Positions 35,611-44,717 are shown, counted from the stretch's first letter. The stretch: DNA of 64,000 nucleotides from JADGRB01 sp963835825 (GCA_963835825.1 CAWIGZ010000009.1:124001-188000); one strand, 5' to 3'. Notes: generated from the sequence alone by a model not told the origin. Translations and numbers: made by a program.

Positions 35611-37762
35611 ATGAGCGCGGTCGAAAATGCTCGCCAGCGAGAGGTCGAGGAGGAGGCGGTCGACCTGCTGACCTTGCTCATCGAGCAGGTGGTCGACTAC
35701 GCCATATTCGTCGTCGACAAGAAGGGCAACATCGCCTCATGGAATCCGGGGGCCGAACGAATCAAGGGATATGCCCCCGAGGAGATCATCGGCAAGCCCT
35801 ATTCGATCTTCTTTACCGAAGAAGACCGGGCCGCCGGCAAACCGAACACCATCCTCACGCACGCCCGGACGCACGGCCGATATCAGGAGGAGGGCTGGCG
35901 CGTGCGCAAGGACGGCAGCTGCTTCTGGGCGTCGGTCGTCGTCACCGCTCTGCACGATCGGTGCGGGGCGTTTCGGGGATTCGCGAAGATCACGCGGGAT
36001 CTGACCGAGCGGCGCGAGGCGGAGGAGGCCGCCCGCGTCGCGGTGGCGGAGCAGGCCGCTCGACGCCAGGCCGAGCTCGACGAGCGGGAGATGCGGCGAT
36101 CGCGCGATCAGCTCGACCTCATCCTTCGGAGTATCAGCGAAGGGGTGACGGTCCAATCGGCCGAGCACAAGTTCATCTTCGCCAACGAGGCGGGGGCGCG
36201 CCTGTGTGGATTCGACTCCGCCGAAGAATTCCTGGCGGCCTCCCGCGAGGAGATTTTCGACAAGTTCGAGATCCTGCGCGAAGACGGGACGCTGTTCCCG
36301 CTCGAAGAGCTGCCCGGGCGGCTCGCGCTGCAGGGCCAGCCCTCGAACGCCGTCGTGCGATTCCGGGTCAAGCGCACCGGCGAAGAGCGGTGGTCGTTCG
36401 TGTCCGGCGCCCCCGTCCTCGATCGAAATGGAAACGTGGACCTCTCGGTCAGTGTCTTTCGGGAGTTCACCGACCGGCGCCGGAGCGAGGAGGCCTGGCA
36501 GTTCCTGGCCGATGCGAGCGCCGCGCTGGCGGCGTCGCTGAACTATCGAAGTGACGCTCAAGCAGGTCGCGGAGCTGGCCGTCCCGACAATCGCCGACTG
36601 GTCGGGCGTCGATATCCTGATGCCCGACGGGTCGCTCGAGCAGCTCGCCGTCGCGCACGTCGACGGCGCCAAACGCGAGCTGGCCAAGGAGTGGCGGCGG
36701 CGGTGGCCTCCCCGCCCGGAGAGCGCCCCGTATCGGGTGCTCCGGACCGGGCTGCCGGAGCTGCTCCCGGAGATCACGGTCGAGGCGATCGAGGCGGGCA
36801 CGCCCGATCCGGAGCAGCGCCGGGTCGCGCTGCAGCTCGGGTTGCGCTCGGCCATGGTGGTGCCGCTCGTCGTGGGGAAAGAGGCGATCGGCACGCTGTC
36901 GTTCCTGACGGCCGAGTCGGGGCGGCTCTACGGAACCCGGGACCTGATTCTGGCGACGGAGATCGGCCGGCGCGCCTCCCTGGCCATCGAGAACGCGCGG
37001 GCCTACACCGAGGCGCGGGAGGCGGTCCGCACCCGTGACAACTTCCTGGCCATCGCCTCGCACGAGCTGCGGACGCCTCTCTCCGCGCTCAGCGTCCTCA
37101 TCTCATCGCTGGTGCGCGCGGCCGCCAGCGGCCGCCTCCTCAAGCTGACCCCGCAGGCCCTCAGCGAGCGGATGACCAAGGCGGAGCGGCAGACGACGCA
37201 GCTCGCTCGGCTGGTGGATCGTCTTCTGGACGTGAGCCGGCTCTCTACGCGCGATCTGGCGCTCGAGCGGGAGCGGACCGATCTGGCCGACCTCACCCGG
37301 GACGTCGTCTCGCGATACGAAGAGGCCGCGGCGGAGACCGGCAGTCGGATCGAGCTCACCAGCGTCGGGCCGGCGGTCGGTTGGTGGGACCGCAGCCGCC
37401 TGGATCAGGTTGTGACGAACCTGGTGGGGAACGCCGTGAAGTACGGACAGGGCGCGCCGATCACCGTGTCGGTCAGCTCGGGGATGTCGGGGCACGTACG
37501 GTTGACGGTGCGTGACGACGGCCCGGGCATCCCGCTCGAGCACCAGGAGCGGATCTTCGGTCAGTTCGAGCGAGCCAATGATTCGGAGAACCTGCCGGGC
37601 ATGGGCCTCGGTCTCTGGCTGGTGAGGCGAATCGTCACCGCCCACGGCGGAGCCGTCAACGTCGACAGCCTCCCGGGGCGGGGCGCCACCTTCAGTGTCC
37701 TGCTTCCCGTCGGTGAGCAGGAAAACGCTCCCCCCGACGGAAACTTTCCCGTCCAATTCTGA
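35611..37762 (+). CDS. PAS-PAS-GAF histidine kinase, one frame break
   Basis: About 717 codons. The first PAS domain (VVDYAIFVVDKKGNIASWNP, ERIKGYAPEEIIGKPYSIFF) has the typical motif of myxobacterial soluble sensors. A helical linker (RREAEEAARVAVAEQAARRQ), a second PAS (ILRSISEGVTVQSAEHKFIF) and, after a frame break near 36545, a GAF domain (TIADWSGVDILMPDGSLEQL) follow. Then come the HisKA box AIASHELRTPLSAL and an ATPase domain with NLVGNAVKYG, DDGPGIP and GMGLGLWLV. There is no membrane segment, so the protein is cytosolic. The stop lies 18 bases before the next regulator gene. Confidence 0.88.
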
Positions 37763-37780
37763 AGGCCGATCTTTGTTCAC

Positions 37781-38170
37781 ATGACAGGCGCGGCTGACAG
37801 TCCCGGGGAGTACATCCTGGTCGTCGAGGACGACAAGGACCTGCGTGACAGCCTCTGTGAGGCGCTCGAGCTGGAGGGCTACGTCGCGGTCTCGGCCGAG
37901 AATGGCCAGGCCGCGCTCCGTCACCTGGCGACCGGCCGCCAGCCATGCATCATCCTCCTCGACCTGATGATGCCGGTCATGGACGGCTGGACGTTCCACC
38001 AGGAATTGCAGAAGGACCGGGCGCGCGCCGCGATTCCGGTCGTCGTGATGACCGCCGCCCCCCCCGCGCGCGCTGCGGCGATCGCGCCCCAGGCGATCCT
38101 CTACAAGCCGCTGCACATGGGCAGGGTCATCGACGTCGTGCAGGAGCACTGCCCCGGCGGAGCCGCCTAG
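37781..38170 (+). CDS. Single-domain response regulator
   Basis: A 129-residue receiver domain: ILVVEDDKDLRDSLCEALEL, acceptor Asp in IILLDLMMPVMDGWTF, Thr in VVVMTAAPP, Lys in ILYKPLHMGRV. It has no output domain. It lies 18 bases after the PAS-PAS-GAF kinase, almost surely in the same transcript, and is a likely phospho-acceptor of it. It shares most of its core with the regulator at 35009, suggesting duplication. Confidence 0.9.
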   Translation: MTGAADSPGEYILVVEDDKDLRDSLCEALELEGYVAVSAENGQAALRHLATGRQPCIILLDLMMPVMDGWTFHQELQKDRARAAIPVVVMTAAPPARAAAIAPQAILYKPLHMGRVIDVVQEHCPGGAA

Positions 38171-38202
38171 CTCGTTCCCTCGGCGCGATCTCCAGAATCA
38201 GG

Positions 38203-38225
38203 CGGGCATCCATTGCAAATGCCCG
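38203..38225. terminator. Weak hairpin after the regulator gene
   Basis: A 7-base perfect inverted repeat CGGGCAT (38203-38209) and ATGCCCG (38219-38225) around a 9-base loop, 33 bases after the regulator stop. It lacks a T-run. It could be a weak terminator or chance. Confidence 0.25.
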
Positions 38226-38286
38226 GCTCGAGCACCACGTTAGAAGCTCGATGATCTGCAGAAACGCCATCCCGGGGTATTGAACC

Positions 38287-38898
38287 ATGACAAGCTCAGT
38301 TTCAGCTTCGATTCCAGATCCGAGCCGAGAGGTGCCGCGCAGGCTGTGGGATCCGCCGCGTCGCCTGTTGAAGAGTCTGCGACGGTATCAAGCGAGCCGA
38401 CGACGCCGTGGCCTTCTCGCGACCGGCGTTCGATACCTCTCCGTCCTCGAGCACCGCTTCTGGAGCGTGGTGACCGGGGCCGACATCCCCTTGAACTGCC
38501 GTCTCGGGGGCGGCCTCTTGCTCGTTCACGCGAACGGGATCGTCATCCACCCCGACGCGACGGTCGGCCCCAATTGCCTGATTCTCCAGCAGGTGACGCT
38601 GACGGCAGGGGTGACGATCGGGGGGCACGTGGACATCGGCGCGGGCGCCAAGATCATCCGGCCGATCTCGATCGGAGACCACGCCAATGTCGGAGCCAAC
38701 GCCGTGGTGCTCTCCGACGTTCCGGGGGGCGCGACTGCGGTGGGCATCCCAGCTCGCGTCATTCTGCCGGGGGATACGGACCCGCCGGCGCGGTTCACCC
38801 GGACCGCGCCCGACGGGCAACGAGAAAATAGCGACGGGCGCGGCTACGACCGACTCGGCTCTTCGGCCGCACCAAGCATCCAGTGCGTAGAACCGTAG
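38287..38898 (+). CDS. Hexapeptide-repeat acetyltransferase, CysE-like
   Basis: A 203-residue left-handed beta-helix transferase similar to serine O-acetyltransferases. An N-terminal helical basic region (RRLLKSLRRYQASRRRRGLL) precedes the LbH repeats: GADIPLNCRLGGGLLLVHAN, then GIVIHPDATVGPNCLILQQV, IGGHVDIGAGAKII and NVGANAVVLSDVPGGATAVG. The substrate could be serine or a sugar in an exopolysaccharide gene context, but no such context is here. The last 13 residues (from about 38858) are encoded by an IS-end-like repeat, so the natural C-terminus was probably replaced. Confidence 0.82.
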   Translation: MTSSVSASIPDPSREVPRRLWDPPRRLLKSLRRYQASRRRRGLLATGVRYLSVLEHRFWSVVTGADIPLNCRLGGGLLLVHANGIVIHPDATVGPNCLILQQVTLTAGVTIGGHVDIGAGAKIIRPISIGDHANVGANAVVLSDVPGGATAVGIPARVILPGDTDPPARFTRTAPDGQRENSDGRGYDRLGSSAAPSIQCVEP

Positions 38899-38903
38899 AA
38901 CCA
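38858..38903. repeat. Solo copy of an IS-end-like 46-base repeat
   Basis: This 46-base segment is identical at 38 positions to 46391-46436, which lies at the right end of the ISL3-type remnant. The outer 17 bases (gtagaaccgtagaacca and preceding) are identical. No transposase is next to this copy. It provides the 3' end of the acetyltransferase gene and is consistent with a solo terminal repeat left by an IS or a tiny non-autonomous element. Confidence 0.7.
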
Positions 38904-38926
38904 ATTTTCAATCGAGGCGCGGTGTT

Positions 38927-40537
38927 TCAGAGCTTGGTCGAGTCCAGGACGAAGACGTCGACGGCGTCGTGATCGGGGATGGCGAGGAAGAGGCGCGAGC
39001 CGCGGGCGGTGAGGGCGATGGGGCGCTCGTCGGCGTCGCTGCCGGAAACGGAGTAGGTCCAGCTCTGGGAGCGGGCGGAGGAGCCGTCGGGCGTCAAGCG
39101 GACGAGGATGACGTCGTCCGTCGACACGCGCTGGCTGAGCTGCCAGCAGTAGCTCGTGTTCGTGCCAACGACCGTGTAGTGGTCGGTGTAGTGAACGTAG
39201 CGGTACACCATCCAAAGGGTGCCGTCAGAGGTGGACGCGAGGGCGACGGTCTCGGGGACGACCCCCTCCGTCTGGCAGACGACGGGGGTGCAGGTGTAAG
39301 AGCTCCGGTAGCAGGGCTCCGCGCTGCGGGGGTACGGCGTGGTGCCCGAGACGGGGTGGTCTTGACCGACAGTGGCGCCGTCGGAATAGGTGACGACGAT
39401 GCCATCGGCCGTGGTGCGGGCGACGCCGAGCAGCCCCGAGAGCCCCGCGGCGGCCGGGTGGCCCTCGAACCTGCCGTCCGTGCGGAAGTCCGTGAGAGTC
39501 TGCCCGTCGATCCACTCGGTGTAGTGGTAGCGGACGTTCGAGTCCAGGGTCGAATCGATGATGCGGAGCCGTCCAAGCGAGTCGACGACGGCGACGACGT
39601 CATAGCCGCGATCCGACGGGGACGCCGTCCGATTCCAGATCCCGGGCGCCGCGCGTTCGTAGACCGAGAAGCCGTTGCTGTGCGTGTTGGACAGGACCGC
39701 GCGCGGCTGACCGGCGGCGCCCGAGCCGGGAATGACGGCACCCACGCCGATGCCGTCCTCCACGGTGCCGTAGGGCCCCAGCCGGATCCCGTCCTTGTAG
39801 ACGAAGTCGGCCGACCAGGCCGACGACCCGCGGGTCCAAAGCGCGTAGAAGCGGTCGAAGACGCCGGTCGTTCCCGGGTCCTGCGTCGCCGCGAGGAGGG
39901 AGGGCGTGTCCGCGCCGTCGAGGACCACCGCGAGGGTGTAGCCGCAGACGCCGGTGGGCTCGACCGACACCCCGGAGGGAGCCACCGTGGCCAGGTGCTC
40001 GGTGGAACGGAAGCCGACCACCGCGCCGACCGTCGACGAGGCCGGCGCAATCGAGACGTTGTCGTTGTCGGTGGCGACGCCGTTCGTCAGGCGGGCGGTG
40101 AGCAGCGCGGGCGACTTCGAGGTGAGGATCTTCCCGGTCACCGCCGCGCCGCTGCAGTTGGTGCCGACCGGGACGACGACGGACCCAGCGCCCGCCGTGC
40201 CGCCAAGCCCGCCGGCCGCGCCCCCCGCGCCCGTGCCGGCGCCCCCCGCGCCTCCACCGCCGCCCGCGCCGCCCCCGGCGCTCCCCGCGGCGCCACCGCC
40301 GCCCGCTCCGCCCCCGCCCGCTCCGGTCGCCGCGGAGCCACCGCCTCCGCCCTCGCCGCCGGTCCCGCCGGTCTGTCCGTTGCCGCCCAGACTCCCACCG
40401 GATCCCCCGGCGCCACCGGTCCCGGTGCTCGCGGTCAGGCCCGACCCGCCACCCCCGCAAGCCTGGAGGCTCGAGACAGCGAGCGTCGCGCAGAAGATCG
40501 CGTGGCCGATCGACGAGAATACTGGTCTCGGTCTCAG
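38927..40537 (-). CDS. Gly/Ala-linker lipoprotein with beta-propeller-like domain, probable CTG start
   Basis: About 536 residues. The frame has no ATG, GTG or TTG before the signal region; a CTG at 40537 lies four bases after AAGGAGG and gives LRPRPVFSSIGHAIFCATLA and the lipobox SSLQAC. After the lipid cysteine come about 80 residues of Gly/Ala/Thr linker. The C-terminal 400 residues are beta-rich with repeated blades (FYALWTRGSSAWSADFVYKD, TLWMVYRYVHYTD) and several cysteines, like a sialidase or six-bladed propeller domain, but the family is not identified. If CTG is not used, a GTG at 40141 would give a leaderless protein, which is less likely. Confidence 0.7.
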   Translation of the reverse strand: MRPRPVFSSIGHAIFCATLAVSSLQACGGGGSGLTASTGTGGAGGSGGSLGGNGQTGGTGGEGGGGGSAATGAGGGGAGGGGAAGSAGGGAGGGGGAGGAGTGAGGAAGGLGGTAGAGSVVVPVGTNCSGAAVTGKILTSKSPALLTARLTNGVATDNDNVSIAPASSTVGAVVGFRSTEHLATVAPSGVSVEPTGVCGYTLAVVLDGADTPSLLAATQDPGTTGVFDRFYALWTRGSSAWSADFVYKDGIRLGPYGTVEDGIGVGAVIPGSGAAGQPRAVLSNTHSNGFSVYERAAPGIWNRTASPSDRGYDVVAVVDSLGRLRIIDSTLDSNVRYHYTEWIDGQTLTDFRTDGRFEGHPAAAGLSGLLGVARTTADGIVVTYSDGATVGQDHPVSGTTPYPRSAEPCYRSSYTCTPVVCQTEGVVPETVALASTSDGTLWMVYRYVHYTDHYTVVGTNTSYCWQLSQRVSTDDVILVRLTPDGSSARSQSWTYSVSGSDADERPIALTARGSRLFLAIPDHDAVDVFVLDSTKL

Positions 40538-40620
40538 GGGCCCTCCTTCGCGATACCAGAAGCGTTCAGGCTATCGCGACGTCGTTGGGATGGCAACGAG
40601 CGAGCGGCGCGCCCGCCGCT

Positions 40621-41613
40621 TCAGTTCGACCCGGTCAGGTCGGCGAACAGATCTTCGGTCTTCGGGCGCTGTTCGATCAGCTTCAGCGTCAGCAGTTGGT
40701 CGGCCAGGGTGTTCCAGCGGGCGTGCTCCATGCTGCCGAGCCCGCGGGCCTTGGTGCCCGGCGTTTCGATGAGGGCCTTCTGGGCCAGGGCGGCGTCGGC
40801 CAGGGCGGCGGCTTCCATTGCCGGGTTCAGCCGGGCCAGGACGGCGTTGGTCGCGCTGGGATCGTCGAGGTAGCGGCGCCAGCCGGCCTGGCTGGCCTGG
40901 ACGAAGGCGCGGACCACCGCCGGCTTGTCGCGCAAGAGCGCCCGCCGCGTGACGATCACCGTCGCATACGGGTTGTAGCCCGCTTCGGCGACCAGGAAGA
41001 CCTTCGGGTCGCCGCCCTTGCGCTTGGCGGTGAGAGGCTCGGACGTCACGTAGCACTGCTGCGCGAACATCGGATCGGCCAGGAAGCGAGCCAGGCCGCC
41101 GTCGTAGGGGACGACCTTCACGCCGTCCCACGAGAACTTCTGCTTGAGGAACGCCGCGTACGGGAGGCCGGTCTCGAGGGCGAGCGTGCCGCCGCGAAAC
41201 AGCTCGCCGATGCTCTTGATGCCGCGGGCGTCGTGGGCCATCAGACCCTGGGGGCTGGTCTGGTAGGTCGCGAACACGGCGACCACGTCGGTGCCGCGCG
41301 ACTGCCCCATCACCAGCTCGTCGGCGCCGACGGTCCCGAAGTCCGCGCGGCCGGTCGCCACCATCTGCAGGACGGGCGAGCCGGCGCCGCCGCCCAGGAT
41401 CTCCACGTCCAGGCCCCGCTGCTTGAAGTCGCCGGCCTCACGCGCGGCGTAAAAGCCGCCGAACTCCGGCTCGGGCACCCAGTTGAGCGCCAGCGTCACC
41501 TTGGCGGGCGCGGCCGCCTCCGGGGACGTCGCGGCCGGCTTGCGACAGCCGAGCGCGCCGGCCAGCACCAGCGCCAGGCAAAGCGCCGCCCCCACCCTCA
41601 CGTCGTTGCTCAC
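40621..41613 (-). CDS. NMT1/THI5-like ABC transporter substrate-binding lipoprotein
   Basis: A 330-residue lipoprotein (lipobox ALGC, Cys 23). The mature protein is a NMT1/THI5-type periplasmic binding fold: TLALNWVPEPEFGGFYAARE, then FGTVGADELVMGQSRGTDVV. This group (ThiY, RibY and related) binds thiamine precursors such as formylaminopyrimidine, or flavin; the ligand is not settled here. It starts with GTG at 41613. It is the third gene of an ATPase-permease-binding protein operon and lies nine bases downstream of the permease stop. Confidence 0.85.
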   Translation of the reverse strand: MSNDVRVGAALCLALVLAGALGCRKPAATSPEAAAPAKVTLALNWVPEPEFGGFYAAREAGDFKQRGLDVEILGGGAGSPVLQMVATGRADFGTVGADELVMGQSRGTDVVAVFATYQTSPQGLMAHDARGIKSIGELFRGGTLALETGLPYAAFLKQKFSWDGVKVVPYDGGLARFLADPMFAQQCYVTSEPLTAKRKGGDPKVFLVAEAGYNPYATVIVTRRALLRDKPAVVRAFVQASQAGWRRYLDDPSATNAVLARLNPAMEAAALADAALAQKALIETPGTKARGLGSMEHARWNTLADQLLTLKLIEQRPKTEDLFADLTGSN

Positions 41614-41622
41614 ACCGTTCTT

Positions 41623-42384
41623 CTAGCCCCGGGCGCGCAGGCGCCGCAACAGCAGGCCGCCGCCGAGGTTCACCGCCGAGAACAGGAACAACCCGAGCAG
41701 GGACGCCAGCAGCACGGCTCCGAACATCAGATCGGTGCGCAGCTGGCGGTAGGCCGCCATGATGGTGATGCCCAGGCCGGCGCGCCCCTCTGAAAAGCCG
41801 GCCACGAACTCGCCGACGATGGCGCCGATCACCGACAGCCCCGACGCCACCCGCAGCCCGGTCGCCAGGCTGGGCACCGCCGTCGGCAGCGCCAGCTTGA
41901 ACAGCGTGTCGAACCGCCCCGCCCCGTAGAGCCGGAACAGATCCGAGAGCCGCGGGTCGACGCTCTTGAAACCGGCCAGCGTCGCGGCGATGACCGGGAA
42001 GACCGAGACGATGAAGGCCGACACGGCCACCGCCCGCAGCCCGGGGCCGAACCAGAGCACCAGCAGCGGGGCGATCGCTACGATCGGCACCGTCTGCAGG
42101 AACACGGTGTACGGGTAGAGGCCGCGCTCGAGGCCGCGCGACTGCGACAGCAGAACGCCCGCCAGCGTCCCGAACAGCGCCGAGAGCGCATAGCCGCCCA
42201 GCGCCCCCTCGGCGGTGGTGACGAGCGCGGCGCCCAGGACGCCCCGCTCCGCGATCACCGTGTGCAGGATGGCGGAGGGGGGCGGGAGCAAGAACGCCGG
42301 GATCGCCAGCGCGCGCACCGTCGCCTCCCAGGCGAGGACGAACAGGGCCAGCGCCAGCGCCGCCGGCCCCGCCGCCTTAAGCAT
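41623..42384 (-). CDS. ABC transporter permease of the NitT/TauT or ThiX type
   Basis: A 253-residue permease with six membrane segments and the EAA-type loop (GLRAVAVSAFIVSVFPVIAA, followed by KSVDPRLSDLFRLYGAGRFD). The N-terminus starts MLKAAGPAALALALFVLAW, with ATG at 42384. It overlaps the upstream ATPase gene by eight bases. Together with the two neighbours it forms a complete importer. Confidence 0.9.
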   Translation of the reverse strand: MLKAAGPAALALALFVLAWEATVRALAIPAFLLPPPSAILHTVIAERGVLGAALVTTAEGALGGYALSALFGTLAGVLLSQSRGLERGLYPYTVFLQTVPIVAIAPLLVLWFGPGLRAVAVSAFIVSVFPVIAATLAGFKSVDPRLSDLFRLYGAGRFDTLFKLALPTAVPSLATGLRVASGLSVIGAIVGEFVAGFSEGRAGLGITIMAAYRQLRTDLMFGAVLLASLLGLFLFSAVNLGGGLLLRRLRARG

Positions 42385-43174
42385 TCGCCTCGTCCAGCGC
42401 GCCGTGGCTGGCGAGCGCCTGGTAGAGGACCGCGGTCTGCTCGACGAAGCCGAGCTCGCTCCGAAGGGCACCGGACCTCTCGACGGGCAATCGAATCGGG
42501 TGGTCCAGCACGACCCGCGCGGGCCGCGGCGAGAACACCAGCGCGCGGTCCGCCAGGAACACCGCCTCGGCCAGCGAGTGGGTCACGAACATCACCGTCA
42601 TCCGGCGCGTGAGGTAGAGGCCGCGCAGCCGCTCGTCCAGCCGCTGCCGCGTCAGCTCGTCGAGCGCCCCGAACGGCTCGTCCAGCAACAGCAGCTGGGG
42701 CTCGTTGACCAGCGCCCGCGCGATCGACACCCGCATCCGCATCCCGCCCGAGAGCTGGTCCGGAAAGCGCTGGGCGACTTCCGAGAGCTCGACGTCGGCC
42801 AGCGGCGCCTCCGCGCGCGCCCGCGCCTCCCGCCGGGGAACGCCGGCCAGCTCCAGCGGCAGCGCGACGTTGTCGAGGACGGTGCGCCAGGGGAGCAGGT
42901 GCGCGTCCTGGAACACGAACGCCATCCCACCGCCCGAGCGCTCGACGCGCCCCTTCGTCGGCGGCTCCAGCCCCGACACCAGCCGGAGCAGCGTCGACTT
43001 GCCGCTGCCGGAAGGTCCGATCAAAGCCACGAACGACCCCGCCTCGACGGTCAGATCGACGCCGCGAATGACCTCGGTCTCCCCGAAGCGGTGGCTCACC
43101 CCGTCGATGACGACCCGCGTGGCTATGGCGCCCCCTGCCGCTCGACCGAACCCTGTCGAAGCACGACGTCTCAT
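42377..43174 (-). CDS. ABC transporter ATP-binding protein of the NitT/TauT or ThiZ type
   Basis: A 265-residue ATPase. Walker A is GPSGSGKST, the Q-loop FVFQDAHLLPWRTV, the signature LSGGMRMR, Walker B LLLLDEPFGALDE and the switch His VMFVTHS. The ATG at 43174 adds a basic Arg/Gly-rich N-terminal tail of about 20 residues before the first strand (RVVIDGVSHRF); a later GTG could be the real start. No TPP riboswitch (no CUGAGA motif) is visible upstream. Confidence 0.9.
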   Translation of the reverse strand: MRRRASTGFGRAAGGAIATRVVIDGVSHRFGETEVIRGVDLTVEAGSFVALIGPSGSGKSTLLRLVSGLEPPTKGRVERSGGGMAFVFQDAHLLPWRTVLDNVALPLELAGVPRREARARAEAPLADVELSEVAQRFPDQLSGGMRMRVSIARALVNEPQLLLLDEPFGALDELTRQRLDERLRGLYLTRRMTVMFVTHSLAEAVFLADRALVFSPRPARVVLDHPIRLPVERSGALRSELGFVEQTAVLYQALASHGALDEANA

Positions 43175-43305
43175 ATCACGGCCGCCAGGGCGATGGCGGC
43201 CTGACGGGGCATCAGGATCGCGCGCGCTGCGGCCGCTGGAGATGTCCGAGCTCGCCCGCGGTAGACGCGGGCCGGGCGCCGCGCTTTGGCGTCGTCGGCT
43301 CCACG

Positions 43306-43698
43306 CTATTTGTATGCCCCGCCCACGTGAAGCCCGCGCACGCGGCCGAAGTGGCCCGTGTTTCGCGTGAGAAGCGTTCCCGTGTGAGCGAGGCATACGC
43401 CAGCAATCAGGTAGGCGGCCATTCCTATGCCTTGGCCCTCAGCCTCGAGGTCGCGCCGCACGGTCGCCGCGAGATCGGCTGCCCGCGCATCCACCGGCAG
43501 GATCGTGAGAGCTTCCAGGAGAACCTCCACCTTCGCCTGTTCCTTGCTGTTGCGAGCGCCGCTCAAGAGCTCGAACGCGTTCACCGAAGTGGTCGCAAGG
43601 TGCTCCGTCCGCAGCTCGAGCGCGATGCGCCCGTGGCCCGGCTCGCGGCCGCGTAGGAAGTCGATCAAGAGATCGGAGTCCGCGATCATCATCGCCAT
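43306..43698 (-). CDS. vapC: VapC-family PIN-domain toxin
   Basis: A 130-residue PIN domain ribonuclease. Conserved acidic residues appear in IADSDLLIDFLRG (Asp near 8), FELLSGARN (Glu near 43) and VDARAADLAATVRR (Asp near 90), with LLTRNTGHFGRVRGL at the end. PIN toxins cut RNA (tRNA or rRNA) when freed from antitoxin. Several start codons are clustered at 43698, 43692 and 43689; the ATG at 43692 forms an ATGA with the antitoxin stop. It is encoded directly downstream of the antitoxin. Confidence 0.9.
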   Translation of the reverse strand: MAMMIADSDLLIDFLRGREPGHGRIALELRTEHLATTSVNAFELLSGARNSKEQAKVEVLLEALTILPVDARAADLAATVRRDLEAEGQGIGMAAYLIAGVCLAHTGTLLTRNTGHFGRVRGLHVGGAYK

Positions 43699-43928
43699 CT
43701 CCCTCGGATCTGACGCACCGATTCTTCGAGTGCGTCGGCCGACTTCTCGCTCAGACTGCCACCGATCGCGATGGCTGCTTCGACTCGACCCTTCCGGCTG
43801 GCCTCATCGGCGAGATACTGATCGAGCGCTTCCTGCACCAGTCGCGAAAACCCCTTTTCGCCCCGCCGGGCGGCAATTTCGAGCAGCTTGGCTCGTTGGG
43901 CGTCGCTGATCTCGACGGTGGTCCGCAT
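43689..43928 (-). CDS. vapB: VapB-family ribbon-helix-helix antitoxin
   Basis: A 79-residue antitoxin. The N-terminal RHH DNA-binding motif is MRTTVEISDAQRAKLLEIAA followed by EKGFSRLVQEALDQYLADEA; the C-terminal tail (SLSEKSADALEESVRQIRGR) should contact the toxin. It is translationally coupled to vapC by overlap. A palindromic site lies just upstream (43946-43959), as expected for autoregulation. Confidence 0.88.
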   Translation of the reverse strand: MRTTVEISDAQRAKLLEIAARRGEKGFSRLVQEALDQYLADEASRKGRVEAAIAIGGSLSEKSADALEESVRQIRGRWR

Positions 43929-43945
43929 GCTCAAAGACTGACCTG

Positions 43946-43963
43946 CATGCACATGCATGTCAA
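43946..43963. promoter_or_regulatory. Candidate vapBC operator and -35 element
   Basis: CATGCA (43946-43951) and TGCATG (43954-43959) form an inverted repeat separated by CA, 18 bases upstream of the vapB ATG. On the minus strand TTGACA (43963-43958) overlaps it and could be the -35. A good -10 at the correct distance is not evident. Confidence 0.45.
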
Positions 43964-44286
43964 GGCCGCCGGGGGGGCGGGGCGGATGGAGCGCGCGCGG
44001 GCCGCGCGGGGGCTCACTGGCAATGCAGTTCGTGGGTGCCGGAGCCGACGCCTGAAACCCACGACAGGCCGCCGCGCGCCCGTACCTGGCGATCAGCGAA
44101 GGCTGGGTGACCGAGATGAACCGCATGACGCGCGCGTACAGTCACCTGGCGTTCATCGTCTCGCGGAACGTCACGCGCGCTGAGTGGTTCGAGCTGGTCC
44201 CTGCCAAGCCCCCGACCGGCTGAGCGAGGTCGCCGCGCCGCTCTCCAGCGCGGAGAATAGCTGCAGTACGCGGCGAGAATGCGCGG
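43964..44286. other. Gene-poor stretch between vapBC and hicAB
   Basis: About 320 bases without a convincing gene. A plus-strand frame ending at 44223 encodes RPYLAISEGWVTEMNRMTRA and a hydrophobic continuation (YSHLAFIVSRNVTRAEWF), which looks like the C-terminal remnant of an unrecognised protein. Nothing else is visible. Confidence 0.3.
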
Positions 44287-44712
44287 CTACAGCCGCTGTT
44301 CGCGCGAGCCGGCGCCCCTGCGGCCCTTGCTAGAACCCTTAGCTTTGACGAGCTGCTGGACGCGCTGGTGCGAGACACCGAGGACGGCGCCGGCGTCGCG
44401 AACGCTCATCGTCGCGATGAGCTTGCGGGCGGCCTGCTCCTTTGCTTTCGCCATGCGCGCCAGGGAGCGCTCGGCATCTCGGGTCACCGCCTCGACCTTC
44501 ATGACGAACTTGCGCACGACGGGAGGAAGCTTGATGTCTTCGGTGATCTCAGCGGTGTCGGCGTCATCGACGAAGAGCGAGAGCGCTTCGCGCACTCTGT
44601 TCCTGGCCTGAGAGATGCTCCTCCCCTGGGAATGGACGCCCTGGACCTCCTTGATGCGGACGGTCCACCACCCATCGTCCTCATGCGTGTAGGTCGCCGT
44701 GTACTTCGCCAT
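44287..44712 (-). CDS. hicB: HicB-family antitoxin
   Basis: A 141-residue antitoxin. The N-terminal partial RNase H-like fold (AKYTATYTHEDDGWWTVRIK, GVHSQGRSISQARNRVREAL) is followed by a C-terminal helix-turn-helix (SVRDAGAVLGVSHQRVQQLV) that should bind the operator. It lies five bases downstream of hicA and starts with ATG at 44712. The 3' tail is rich in basic residues. Confidence 0.88.
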   Translation of the reverse strand: MAKYTATYTHEDDGWWTVRIKEVQGVHSQGRSISQARNRVREALSLFVDDADTAEITEDIKLPPVVRKFVMKVEAVTRDAERSLARMAKAKEQAARKLIATMSVRDAGAVLGVSHQRVQQLVKAKGSSKGRRGAGSREQRL

Positions 44713-44717
44713 TTGGA

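Noticed and set aside
43175..43305. Possible TPP riboswitch before the ThiZ-like ATPase gene
   Set aside because: No CUGAGA or matching P2/P4 elements were seen on the minus strand; the region is plain GC-rich DNA.
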